NCBI RefSeq assembly: GCF_002218085.1
Contig: NZ_BDUC01000005.1
Coordinates: forward strand, 510,473-574,472
Length of the DNA stretch: 64,000 bases
Direction: 5' to 3'
From: Tolypothrix sp. NIES-4075
Lineage (GTDB): Bacteria > Cyanobacteriota > Cyanobacteriia > Cyanobacteriales > Nostocaceae
Both the position numbers and the translations under genes were made by a program. Below, piece by piece: positions 34,340-42,559 of the stretch. The number at the start of each line of letters is the position of its first letter. Position 1 is the first letter of the stretch. The notes under the pieces are model-generated. The model had not been told where the DNA came from. It saw only the letters and a list, made by a program, of their open reading frames with translations, and did no database searches.

Positions 34340-36238
34340 ATGACTCTCCTGCCTCCCGTCGAACTTAGGAAGGTAACGGAACAACCTGCCTTTCCTACTT
34401 TTTCCGTGCTATTAACTCGCTTGGTTAATCGTTTTCAACCATCTCCAGAAACTGTTGTGCTATTTTTAGCGGTGCTAATTGGTGGCGGCACGGGTATGGG
34501 TGTCGTCACGTTTCACTATTTGATTGAGCTAATTCACCGCTTGATGCTAGAAAATTTCATGGGCGCGATCGCTCATTGGGGTGCATGGACTTTAGCCTGT
34601 GTCCCCACCCTTGGCGGCTTAATTGTCGGCTTGATGCGCTGGCGCACTCAAGATTTTGGACCTGGGCTTTCAACTCTCATCGCCTCCCAAGGAACAGAAG
34701 TCACGCGACAATTACGACCAGTAACCAAAATGTTAGCAGCTTCTGTTTCTTTAGGAAGTGGTGCTTCCCTCGGACCCGAAGGACCGAGTGTGGAAGTTGG
34801 CGCAAATTTGGGGATGTTGATGTCTCAAGTTATGCAAGTATCTCAAGAGCGACAGCGTTTGCTTTTGGGCGCTGGAGCTGCGGCTGGCTTGGCTGCGGGC
34901 TTCAACGCGCCGATCGCTGGTGTGTTTTTTGCTTTAGAGGTGGTATTGGGTGCGACATCTTTTGCGTCTTCTGCCGTCAGTGTGGTGCTGTTAGCAGCGG
35001 TGGTGGCTGCGTTGATTGCTCAAATTGGTTTGGGAACACAACCCGCTTTTGATTTACCTGTTTATCAAGTCATCAGTCCGCTGGAATTACCGCTTTATCT
35101 TGGCTTGGGTTTGGGAGCAAGTTTAGTTTCTTTGACTTATACCCAGTCAATTCGTTTGGCAAAAGCCTGTTTTGCGGGGAAGATTCCCGGTTTTGAATTT
35201 TTGGGACGAATTCCTCAGCCAATTCATCCAATTATTGGCGGTGCAATAGTAGGTACTGTAGCTTTAAAATTACCGCAAATTTTGGGTATCGGTTACGGAA
35301 CTGTGGAAGCGATGCTTCAAGATGTGAAATTTTCGCTTTCACTGTTGGTTGTACTGCTAATAGTCAAGCTGCTGATGACAGCAATTAGTGCTGGTAGCGG
35401 TTTGGTTGGTGGGGTGTTTGCCCCAGCAATGTTTTTAGGTGCTTCTTTTGGGAGCGCTTACGCCAAAATTTTGGCATTGCTAATTCCGGGAATCGCCGCA
35501 CAAATGGCGGCTCCCCCAGCTTACGCGATGGTGGGAATGGCGGCAGTTTTGGCTGCAAGCGTCAGAGCGCCGTTAACATCAATTTTATTATTATTTGAAT
35601 TAACGCGAGACTATCGGATTGTTTTACCGTTGATGGCGGCGGTGGGTTTGAGTTTTTGGTTAGTGGAGCGGATGAAGCCAACTTTTAACTCAAACTCAAA
35701 TTTACAGCAAATCGGTCTTGCGGAATTAAAAGATGAAAAAGTAGAAATTCTTTCTTCAATTTTGGTAGAAGATGCTATGCTTTCATGTCCAAAAAAGCTG
35801 CCGGCAACCATGAAGGTGTTTGAGGCAGCTTTAGAAATGACACGCGATCGCGCTTCTAGTGCTTTAGTAATTGATGAGGCAGAGCGATTAGTGGGTATCC
35901 TTTCTTTAGAAAATATTAACCGCGCCCTTTCTATTTGGGAATATCCAAATTCACAGGAGGAAATGCAAGCGCAAATATCCAATCAAAGCCTCATGGAAAT
36001 TTGTACCACAGAAATTGTTTATGCTTACTGGGATGAACCCTTATCTGACGCTTTAGACCGCATGTCTGTTCGAGGTTTGCGACAGTTACCCGTGGTAGCA
36101 CGAGACAACCACGAGCGCATTTTAGGTTTACTACAAAAAGAGCAAATTGCTTTAACCTGCAATTTAGCAGTAACACGCAAAGCAATTCACCACTACTTAC
36201 CAGTAATCCAAAAAACCGGTCTAGCTATTCGTCAGTAG
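34340..36238 (+). CDS. ClC-type chloride channel/antiporter with CBS domains
   Basis: A homodimeric anion channel or H+/Cl- exchanger in the membrane. The ClC core (about 40-450) has GSGASLGPEGPSVEVG with the gating Glu at residue 147 and, later, GSGLVGGVFAPAMFLGASFG. Two CBS domains follow (about 475-535 and 555-615), which in other ClCs bind adenine nucleotides and set activity. The first selectivity-loop motif GSGIP is not recognisable (FGPGLSTLI instead), so anion selectivity may differ. 632 residues. Confidence 0.92.
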   Translation: MTLLPPVELRKVTEQPAFPTFSVLLTRLVNRFQPSPETVVLFLAVLIGGGTGMGVVTFHYLIELIHRLMLENFMGAIAHWGAWTLACVPTLGGLIVGLMRWRTQDFGPGLSTLIASQGTEVTRQLRPVTKMLAASVSLGSGASLGPEGPSVEVGANLGMLMSQVMQVSQERQRLLLGAGAAAGLAAGFNAPIAGVFFALEVVLGATSFASSAVSVVLLAAVVAALIAQIGLGTQPAFDLPVYQVISPLELPLYLGLGLGASLVSLTYTQSIRLAKACFAGKIPGFEFLGRIPQPIHPIIGGAIVGTVALKLPQILGIGYGTVEAMLQDVKFSLSLLVVLLIVKLLMTAISAGSGLVGGVFAPAMFLGASFGSAYAKILALLIPGIAAQMAAPPAYAMVGMAAVLAASVRAPLTSILLLFELTRDYRIVLPLMAAVGLSFWLVERMKPTFNSNSNLQQIGLAELKDEKVEILSSILVEDAMLSCPKKLPATMKVFEAALEMTRDRASSALVIDEAERLVGILSLENINRALSIWEYPNSQEEMQAQISNQSLMEICTTEIVYAYWDEPLSDALDRMSVRGLRQLPVVARDNHERILGLLQKEQIALTCNLAVTRKAIHHYLPVIQKTGLAIRQ

Positions 36239-36359
36239 TCATGCATTCAACACTCAACAGTCACAAGTCTTCAGTCAATAGTCAAAAAATATCGACTATT
36301 GACTATGGACTATAGACTATGGAATGCGTGACTATTGATTATTGACTTTTGACTACTTT
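36239..36359. repeat. Heptamer repeats (GACTATT/CAATAGTC type)
   Basis: Tandem TAGTCAA, GACTATT and GACTATGGACTATAG units fill the gap between two convergent genes. Confidence 0.7.
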
Positions 36360-36776
36360 TTAAGCTGTAGCTTCTTCAAGTACATCAGCACCTTCTTTTT
36401 CGTCTGCGTCTACCTGTCGCAGACGAATGTGCTTTTTGCCTAAAGTAATTAGAAACTCATCTCCGGCTTTCAGACCCATCTGTTTTGTGTACGCCGATCC
36501 TATCAGCAAGTTACCATTAGACTGCACGCTAATTCTATAACTAGCACTACGTCCACCACGCCCATTGGCACTGGGAGCGCTGTCTAACTGAATGCCTTCA
36601 GCATCAATTAGGGCATTTAAGAACTTCATCATATTGACGCGCTCTATACCGTTTTTGGTAACGGTGTAGTAGCCACACTTCTTAGCTTTGTCTTCCTTGC
36701 TAACGTTTTCTAGCTCTTTGACTTTATGGAGCAGATCTTCACCGACTAGGGGTTCAATTTTTTTCTGTTTAGCCAT
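36360..36776 (-). CDS. cyAbrB-family transcription regulator
   Basis: A 138-residue cyanobacterial AbrB-like regulator. The family block KKCGYYTVTKNGIERVNMMKFLNAL is at about residues 33-58, followed by GRGGRSASYRISVQSNGN, and the swapped-hairpin DNA-binding part GLKAGDEFLITLGKKHIRL at 100-120. cyAbrB proteins control nitrogen, carbon and stress genes and, in Anabaena, some differentiation genes. Which of the two paralogues this is cannot be decided here. ATG 36776 is preferred to an upstream TTG. Confidence 0.92.
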   Translation of the reverse strand: MAKQKKIEPLVGEDLLHKVKELENVSKEDKAKKCGYYTVTKNGIERVNMMKFLNALIDAEGIQLDSAPSANGRGGRSASYRISVQSNGNLLIGSAYTKQMGLKAGDEFLITLGKKHIRLRQVDADEKEGADVLEEATA

Positions 36777-37239
36777 CAACTTAGATCGAAAATGAATGGT
36801 TGAACTTTTTGAATCGATTTTATTTTAGCTGACAAATAGCTCGCACGCTCAAATCAAGAGTGGGAATTATTTAGTTTTTATCTCAGCCTAGCCAAGTATA
36901 TTACACGAATAGACAGAATTTTTATGATTTATCCAATATTTTCCTCACAATATATCTTAAAGAAGATTGTTATGGATATATCTATAGTTTGTGAAATACT
37001 GCTACACTATATTGGTTGAAGTTTCCTTGCCTCCGTTGCGATTGGCAAGTTGTTCAGCTGCCAGAAGCCGATAATACAAGACGCAGAATGATAAGCAAAA
37101 CCGATCCGCGTGTCAATAGCTAGTGTTTGGTGGTTAGTGGTTAGTAGAGACGCGATGAACCGGAGCGTCTGTACATGGTTAGTGGCTGTAATCTAACTAA
37201 AATAACCAACAACTTACAAGCTGACAAAGGTGTTGCTGA
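36777..37239. other. Intergenic region between cyAbrB and Rrf2 genes
   Basis: Divergent promoters of cyAbrB and the Rrf2 gene must lie here. The sequence is AT-rich to about 37020 with no RNA gene recognised. Only the palindrome at 37144-37174 and GTTAGTGG heptamer-like units stand out. Confidence 0.45.
37144..37174. repeat. GTAGAGACGC palindrome copy
   Basis: GTAGAGACGC ... GCGTCTGTAC, 10-bp stem with one mismatch, 65 bp before the Rrf2 gene. Confidence 0.65.
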
Positions 37240-37683
37240 ATGAAACTAACGACCAAAGGACACTATAGTGTAAAAGCGTTGCTAGATTTGAGCTTACAGA
37301 CAAGATATAGTCCTGTATCTGTCAGAGCGATCGCGCTTCGTCAAGATATCCCCGCTCCTTATTTAGAAAAATTACTTATAGAAATGCGTCGATCTGGCTT
37401 GGTAAAATCAATTCGCGGCAGTGTTGGTGGATATCAATTAGCGCGATCGCCAGAACTAATCTCTGTAGGACAAATTTTAGAAGCTGTTGGTGAAAGCATT
37501 ACCCAATTACCTCATTCTGACATCAAAACTACACTTGCTGAAGATTGGGTAACATATACTTTATGGCAGAGGTTACAACAAAAACTTAAAGAAGCTTTAT
37601 ATAGTATTACCCTAGCAGACCTATATTATGATGCTCGTAGTTGGCAAGCAGCTCAAGGGGAAGAAGCTAGTTTTATTGTTTAG
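37240..37683 (+). CDS. Rrf2-family transcriptional regulator without Cys ligands
   Basis: A 147-residue winged-helix regulator beginning MKLTTKGHYSVKALLDLSL with the helix-turn-helix and wing at about 10-70 (APYLEKLLIEMRRSGLVKSIRGSVGGYQLA). Typical Rrf2 regulators IscR and NsrR hold an iron-sulfur cluster on three Cys near residues 90-110; this protein has no Cys at all, so it cannot sense through such a cluster. Target genes unknown; cobD lies 88 bp downstream on the same strand. Confidence 0.9.
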   Translation: MKLTTKGHYSVKALLDLSLQTRYSPVSVRAIALRQDIPAPYLEKLLIEMRRSGLVKSIRGSVGGYQLARSPELISVGQILEAVGESITQLPHSDIKTTLAEDWVTYTLWQRLQQKLKEALYSITLADLYYDARSWQAAQGEEASFIV

Positions 37684-37730
37684 TCGATAGTCGATAGTTG
37701 ATAGTCGATAGTCGATAGTCGATAGTCCAA
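37684..37730. repeat. TAGTCGA heptamer tandem repeat
   Basis: Six or so TAGTCGA/TAGTTGA heptamers directly after the Rrf2 stop. Confidence 0.8.
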
Positions 37731-37771
37731 AATTCTTAACTGTTGACTGCGTGACCTTTGACTCCTAACCA

Positions 37772-38740
37772 ATGACACCATCTGTTATTTTAATCATTGC
37801 CGCCACTTTAGATTACTTAATCGGCGATCCTTGGGGTTTTCCTCATCCAGTACAAGTTATGGGATGGGTAATTTCTCGTTTGAGCAAATTCGCATTTCAA
37901 TTTTGTCACAATTCCATAACACAGCGAATAGCGGGAATTTTACTAGGTACAATTCTCATAATTGGTAGCGGCATTGTTGGCGCTTTTGTAATTCAAACTG
38001 CGAGATGGCTGCATCCGCTATTGGGAATAATATTAGAAAGTATTCTTCTTGCCAGCTGTTTTGCTTTGAGGAGTTTAAGAAGAGCGGCTTCTTCAGTTTT
38101 ACTACCTTTAGGTGCAGGACAAATCGCTTCGGCTCGATCTATTTTAAGTAATTATGTAGGACGAGATACAGAAAACCTCACCGAAGCAGAAATTTTGCGA
38201 GCTGTTCTCGAAACAGTCACCGAAAACGCTACCGATGGGGTCATGGCTCCTCTTTTTTATGCAATTGTGGGAGCATTTTTGCCATTTGTGGGGGCAGCGC
38301 CCCTAGCTCTAGCATACAAAGCTAGTAGTACACTTGATTCAATGGTGGGCTATCGATCGCCACCCTATACTGATTTAGGTTGGTTCAGTGCGCGGTTAGA
38401 AGATTGTTTAACTTGGCTTCCTTGTCGGTTAACAGTGATAACATTAGCGCTTTTATCAGGTAAACCATTGCATGTTTTCAGAATTTGTCAGCGAGATGCG
38501 ATTAAAGACTCCAGTCCTAATTCGGGTTGGAGTGAATGCTGTTATGCTGCTATTTTGGGTGTGCAAATGGGAGGTACAAACTACTATCGCGGTATAGCTG
38601 CATATAAACCACTGCTAGGAGATGCGATTTATGCGATCGCACCAACTCACATCCAAAAAGCTTTGCAATTAACTCGATATTGCTTTTTACTGTGGTTATT
38701 CCTAACTACATCTCTATTCTTTTTGCTCCTAAAAAGGTAA
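37772..38740 (+). CDS. cobD: Adenosylcobinamide-phosphate synthase
   Basis: CobD/CbiB, an inner-membrane enzyme that attaches aminopropanol (or its phosphate) to adenosylcobyric acid in cobalamin synthesis. It begins LIIAATLDYLIGDPWGFPHPVQVMG, the family signature, with the GVMAPLFYAIVGAFLPFVGA and SSTLDSMVGYRS blocks around residues 155-200. Several membrane segments, 322 residues. No cobalamin riboswitch was recognisable upstream. Confidence 0.95.
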   Translation: MTPSVILIIAATLDYLIGDPWGFPHPVQVMGWVISRLSKFAFQFCHNSITQRIAGILLGTILIIGSGIVGAFVIQTARWLHPLLGIILESILLASCFALRSLRRAASSVLLPLGAGQIASARSILSNYVGRDTENLTEAEILRAVLETVTENATDGVMAPLFYAIVGAFLPFVGAAPLALAYKASSTLDSMVGYRSPPYTDLGWFSARLEDCLTWLPCRLTVITLALLSGKPLHVFRICQRDAIKDSSPNSGWSECCYAAILGVQMGGTNYYRGIAAYKPLLGDAIYAIAPTHIQKALQLTRYCFLLWLFLTTSLFFLLLKR

Positions 38741-38823
38741 TGATCGCTCATAAATCTCGATGAACTGCCTACAAAACACAAGATAAAAATAACTCTTCCC
38801 CACTCCACGCTTCCCCCACTTTT

Positions 38824-38851
38824 GTACAGACGCGATTAATCGCGTCTCTAC
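38824..38851. repeat. GTACAGACGCGATTAATCGCGTCTCTAC palindrome copy
   Basis: A 28-bp near-perfect palindrome with one mismatch between cobD and pyrR. It may end cobD transcription. Confidence 0.7.
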
Positions 38852-38889
38852 CGAAAATACGGTATAATCAATAACTCAGGGTATTGTTT

Positions 38890-39432
38890 ATGATTATGTC
38901 TGCCAAAGTCGTTGAAATTCTCTCAGCAGAAGAAATACGTCGTACCGTAACCCGTCTTGCCTCTCAAATCGTCGAAAGGACGCGCGATTTATCCGACTTA
39001 GTACTATTGGGTATTTATTCTAGAGGTGCATTGTTAGCTGAATTGCTAGCACGTCAGATTGAGACACTCGAAAAGGTATCCGTGCCAGTAGGAGCATTAG
39101 ATATTACATTATATCGGGATGACCTTGACCAAATTGGCTTGCGAACTCCGGCAAAAAGTGATATTTCTATTGACCTGACAGGAAAAACGGTTGTCCTTGT
39201 CGATGATGTAATTTTTAAAGGACGGACAATTCGTGCTGCTTTGAATGCAATACAAGAGTATGGCAGACCAGAAGTGGTTCGTTTAGCTGTGCTGGTAGAC
39301 AGAGGTCATCGTGAGTTACCAATTCATCCTGATTTTATCGGTAAGCAACTGCCCACTGCTAAAGAAGAAGTTGTCAAAGTTTACCTGCAAGATTGGGATG
39401 GACGAGATGCGGTGGAGTTAATTGGGGATTAG
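38890..39432 (+). CDS. pyrR: PyrR bifunctional regulator / uracil phosphoribosyltransferase
   Basis: A phosphoribosyltransferase-fold protein of 180 residues. The PRPP-binding motif VVLVDDVIFKGRT is at about 100-112 and the LLGIYSRGALLAE block at 40-52. In Gram-positives PyrR binds UMP and attenuates pyr operon mRNA; in cyanobacteria it may act mainly as a phosphoribosyltransferase. ATG 38890 is supported by AGGG 10 bases upstream; ATG 38896 is possible. No pyr gene adjoins. Confidence 0.93.
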   Translation: MIMSAKVVEILSAEEIRRTVTRLASQIVERTRDLSDLVLLGIYSRGALLAELLARQIETLEKVSVPVGALDITLYRDDLDQIGLRTPAKSDISIDLTGKTVVLVDDVIFKGRTIRAALNAIQEYGRPEVVRLAVLVDRGHRELPIHPDFIGKQLPTAKEEVVKVYLQDWDGRDAVELIGD

Positions 39433-39603
39433 TAATTGGTAATTGGTAATGGGGAATGGGGAATGGGGAATTGGTAATGGGGAATGGGGAATGGGGAATG
39501 GGGAATTGGTAATGGGGAATGGGGAATGGGAAAAAAGAATTATTTGCCTCATCTCCCCCTGTCTTTTTGTCTCCTTGTCTCCAAGGAGTCCCCTTGTCTC
39601 CCC
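39433..39603. repeat. GGTAATTGG / GGGGAATGG spacer repeats
   Basis: Long run of GGTAATTGG and GGGGAATGGGGAATGG units, then CCTTGTCTCC units, between convergent pyrR and SnoaL-like genes. Confidence 0.8.
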
Positions 39604-39616
39604 ATCTCCCCATCTT

Positions 39617-39997
39617 CTACCGCATAATCGGGCTACCATGATGATGAATTAAATACCACTTTCCACCGAGAAGTTCAAATACGTTGGTAGCGATTGATTG
39701 TGCTTGAATTCGTCTACCTTCAATGACTTGAAAGACGTTTTCTACAAGTACAATGCAGGCAATATTATCGCGAACTTCTGTAGTAATTATGTCTGTGTTT
39801 ATTTCAATGTAGGCAGTATTTTTAAATATCTGTTCCCAAGAGGTACGAACTTGCTTCCAACCCCGCAGTACATTCCATCCGGGGTGAATACAAAGACTAC
39901 CAGTTCCCTGCGACCATACTACACTCATTGCTTCGATGTCTTTCTTTTCAAAAGCTCGATAAAAAGCTGTGTTAGCGGCTAAAACTTCAGGTGTCAT
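39617..39997 (-). CDS. SnoaL/NTF2-like protein
   Basis: A 126-residue NTF2-fold protein opening VLAANTAFYRAFEKKDIEAMSVVW, with HPGWNVLRGWKQVRTSWEQIF and a final WYLIHHHGSP. The start ATG 39997 removes a repeat-derived leader (ITHSPLPM) that would come from the in-frame ATG at 40042. The C-terminal His-rich end is typical of the family's ketosteroid-isomerase-like subgroup. Substrate unknown. Confidence 0.82.
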   Translation of the reverse strand: MTPEVLAANTAFYRAFEKKDIEAMSVVWSQGTGSLCIHPGWNVLRGWKQVRTSWEQIFKNTAYIEINTDIITTEVRDNIACIVLVENVFQVIEGRRIQAQSIATNVFELLGGKWYLIHHHGSPIMR

Positions 39998-40070
39998 GGG
40001 TAATGGGGAATGGGTAATGGGTAATAGAAAGTAGAGAAACAACTAACCACTAACAACCAACCACTAACAA

Positions 40071-41957
40071 CTAACTATTTTTCACTGTATTAATTGTTTC
40101 CAATAATTGCTTTGCGGTGTAAGGTTTGGATAAAAAAGCTTTGATTCCTAAATCGTATGCTGCATTCATTTTATCGCTAGTAGCAAGTCCGCTGATGGCA
40201 ATAATCTTGACGTTAGGGTTAATTTTGTGCAAGGTGCGAATGGTTGTGATGCCATCCATTGAGGGCATTAGCATATCTGTTAAGACTATAGATATTTTAT
40301 CGCGATACTCTGCATAAAGGGCGATCGCTTCTATCCCATCGCTAGCGGTTATCGCTTTGTAGTTATACGCTTCTAGGGATGTTTTGGTAATCTCTCGAAT
40401 CGAAGGTTCATCATCGATGATCAAAACCAATTCTCCGCTGCCATGTGGCAATTCTAGTTCTTTTTCTTCGGGGGATTCTGTTGTTTCCTGAGCAGGTAAA
40501 TATACTTGAAATTTGCTGCCTTTCCCTACTTCGCTGTATACATTGATGAAACCACCGTGACTTTTGACTATACCAAGTACTGTGGAAAGTCCTAAACCTG
40601 TGCCTTTACCGAGTTCTTTAGTGGTAAAAAATGGCTCAAAAATCCGGTCTAATACTTCATGTGTAATGCCAATTCCTGTATCAGCAACTATAACGACGAT
40701 ATAAGAACCAATTTTGGCATCAAGATGCATTTTAGCATAATGCTCATCTACGATAAAATTTTCGGCAGAGATTGTTAAAATTCCGCCATTGGGCATAGCA
40801 TCACGAGCATTGACACACAAATTCATTAATACCTGATGCAACTGGGTAGCATCTCCAGAAACAGTCCAAAGATTTCGTGAGGTTTCGCAGTCAACTTCTA
40901 TTGATTTAGGAAATGTTTCTTTAATAACTTGACGAATTTCTAATATTAAGTGCTTTAATTGCAAAATTGTGCGATCGCCTTCGACGCCGCGAGTAAAAGA
41001 TAATACTTGCTTGACTAAATTCGCTCCACGTTTGGCGTTGGTTACTAATATCGGCAGTAGTCGCTTACTCCGCGCATCATGCAATTGTGTTTCTAGAAGC
41101 TGTGCGGTCATTAAAATCGGCGCGAGGACGTTGTTTAGGTCGTGGGCAATACCGCTTGCTAAAGTGCCAATGCTTTCTAATCGCTGGGCGCGTAAAAATT
41201 GCGCTTCCAGTTGTTTTTTCTGCGTAATGTCAGTGTTAACAACTAGAATTGACTGTGATTTTTTATCAAATGGTACTAATGTCCAGCGGCTTTCGACAAT
41301 GATTTCTTTGTCGTATTTGGTTGTTTGATGTAACTCTCCTTCCCAAGAGCCATTTTTCATCAGAATGTTGAGAGCTTCTTGCAGTTGCAGTGCATGTTTG
41401 GTTTGCCAAATATCTTGGATTCTTTTGCCGATCGCTTCTTCTTTTCTACAACCATATAAACGTTCGGCTGCTTTGTTCCAAAATAAAATTTTATTGTCTA
41501 AATCGCGCACATAAATCGCATCGGTAGCGACATCAAGTAAAGCAGCTTGTTCGCGAATTTTCTGTTCTGTTTGTTTGCGCTCAATCGCGTAGCGAATCGA
41601 ACGCTCTAACAAAGGTGATGAAAGCTGACTTTTTTCTAAATAATCTGCTGCACCTGCTTTCATTGCCTCGATATCTATTTCTCTATCTCCTTTACCGGTG
41701 AGTAAAATAATCGGAGCGGTGGAACCATTTGCGATCGCTTCGCTCAACAACTCCAGTCCATCCCCCTCACCCAAACGATAATCAACCAGATAGATATCGT
41801 GACGATTTTGAGCGATCGCTTCTCTAGCTTTTGCATAACTACTCACCCATTCCAGCTCGCTACCAGTTACCTGAAATTCATCGAACCAATCACGAGTCAG
41901 AATATAATCATCTTCGTCATCGTCAACTAGAAGAACTTTGATTGGACTGTTGTTCAT
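40071..41957 (-). CDS. REC-PAS-histidine kinase-REC hybrid sensor
   Basis: 628 residues. N-terminal receiver (5-120) with LVDDDEDD and phospho-acceptor Asp in YLVDYRLG; PAS (about 140-255; DAIYVRDLDNKILFWNKAAERLYG); HisKA with GIAHDLNN near residue 270; HATPase_c (about 330-490) with NLCVNARDAM, DTGIGI and GKGTGLGLS; C-terminal receiver (about 505-625) with IDDEPSIRE and LTDMLMPSMDG. It overlaps the upstream Rcp1-like gene by 35 bp, so both are co-translated. The 46634-49048 kinase is a close paralogue over PAS-HisKA-HATPase-REC. Confidence 0.93.
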   Translation of the reverse strand: MNNSPIKVLLVDDDEDDYILTRDWFDEFQVTGSELEWVSSYAKAREAIAQNRHDIYLVDYRLGEGDGLELLSEAIANGSTAPIILLTGKGDREIDIEAMKAGAADYLEKSQLSSPLLERSIRYAIERKQTEQKIREQAALLDVATDAIYVRDLDNKILFWNKAAERLYGCRKEEAIGKRIQDIWQTKHALQLQEALNILMKNGSWEGELHQTTKYDKEIIVESRWTLVPFDKKSQSILVVNTDITQKKQLEAQFLRAQRLESIGTLASGIAHDLNNVLAPILMTAQLLETQLHDARSKRLLPILVTNAKRGANLVKQVLSFTRGVEGDRTILQLKHLILEIRQVIKETFPKSIEVDCETSRNLWTVSGDATQLHQVLMNLCVNARDAMPNGGILTISAENFIVDEHYAKMHLDAKIGSYIVVIVADTGIGITHEVLDRIFEPFFTTKELGKGTGLGLSTVLGIVKSHGGFINVYSEVGKGSKFQVYLPAQETTESPEEKELELPHGSGELVLIIDDEPSIREITKTSLEAYNYKAITASDGIEAIALYAEYRDKISIVLTDMLMPSMDGITTIRTLHKINPNVKIIAISGLATSDKMNAAYDLGIKAFLSKPYTAKQLLETINTVKNS

Positions 41958-42420
41958 TTCTCCCTCCCACTACTTCTAGTGGTAGTTCCACAATTTCAAA
42001 CCAGTATTTGCCTATCGTTTTCATTACCTCAACTAATGAGGCAAAGGTGACAGGCTTAATGATGAAGGAGTTTGCACCCAAATCGTAAGTACGGTAAATA
42101 TCTTCTTCTGCTCTAGAGGTCGTCAAAACAACAATCGGAATTTTTCTCAGATTAGCGTCAGCTTTAATTTCTCTGAGTGCTTCCCGACCGTCTTTTTTGG
42201 GCATGTTTAAATCGAGCAAAATCAAACCCGGACGCGGTGCAACTTTAGCGTTGGTATACTGACCACGGTGGTACAGATAATCCATCAACTCTTCACCATC
42301 ACTTACGATGTGTAGCTCATTTGACAATCGGCTTTCTGCCAATGCTTCACGAGCTAACAAACAGTCGTCTTCATCATCATCCGCCATCAAAATTGTGACG
42401 GTTGTTTGCCGACCTTTCAC
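41923..42420 (-). CDS. Rcp1-like single-domain response regulator
   Basis: A 165-residue stand-alone receiver: MADDDEDDCLLAREAL acidic pocket, LLDLNMPKKDGREAL with the phospho-acceptor Asp, VLTTSRAEEDI, and FIIKPV Lys. The length and the DGEELMDYLY and RPGLILLDLNMPK segments are those of Rcp1, the partner of the phytochrome kinase Cph1. Start is GTG at 42420 with AAGGGGA upstream. Lying 140 bp after a cyanobacteriochrome kinase gene, it is the likely phosphoacceptor of that kinase. It overlaps the hybrid kinase start by 35 bp. Confidence 0.93.
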   Translation of the reverse strand: MKGRQTTVTILMADDDEDDCLLAREALAESRLSNELHIVSDGEELMDYLYHRGQYTNAKVAPRPGLILLDLNMPKKDGREALREIKADANLRKIPIVVLTTSRAEEDIYRTYDLGANSFIIKPVTFASLVEVMKTIGKYWFEIVELPLEVVGGRNEQQSNQSSSS

Positions 42421-42559
42421 TATGAATTTTCCCCTTAGCGCTGGTGATTTTATCTAGTTGGTATTAAATCGCAACAAATTATGAAGTAGTGTTGTATTTA
42501 AATATCTCTATGGAGGTATGATAAACCGTGGTGAGCAATAAAAAATCACGCGCATCGAA

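Noticed and set aside
36900..37140. Possible cobalamin riboswitch near cobD
   Set aside because: The conserved GCTG...CCCGC box of the cobalamin element was not found, and the region precedes the Rrf2 gene rather than cobD.
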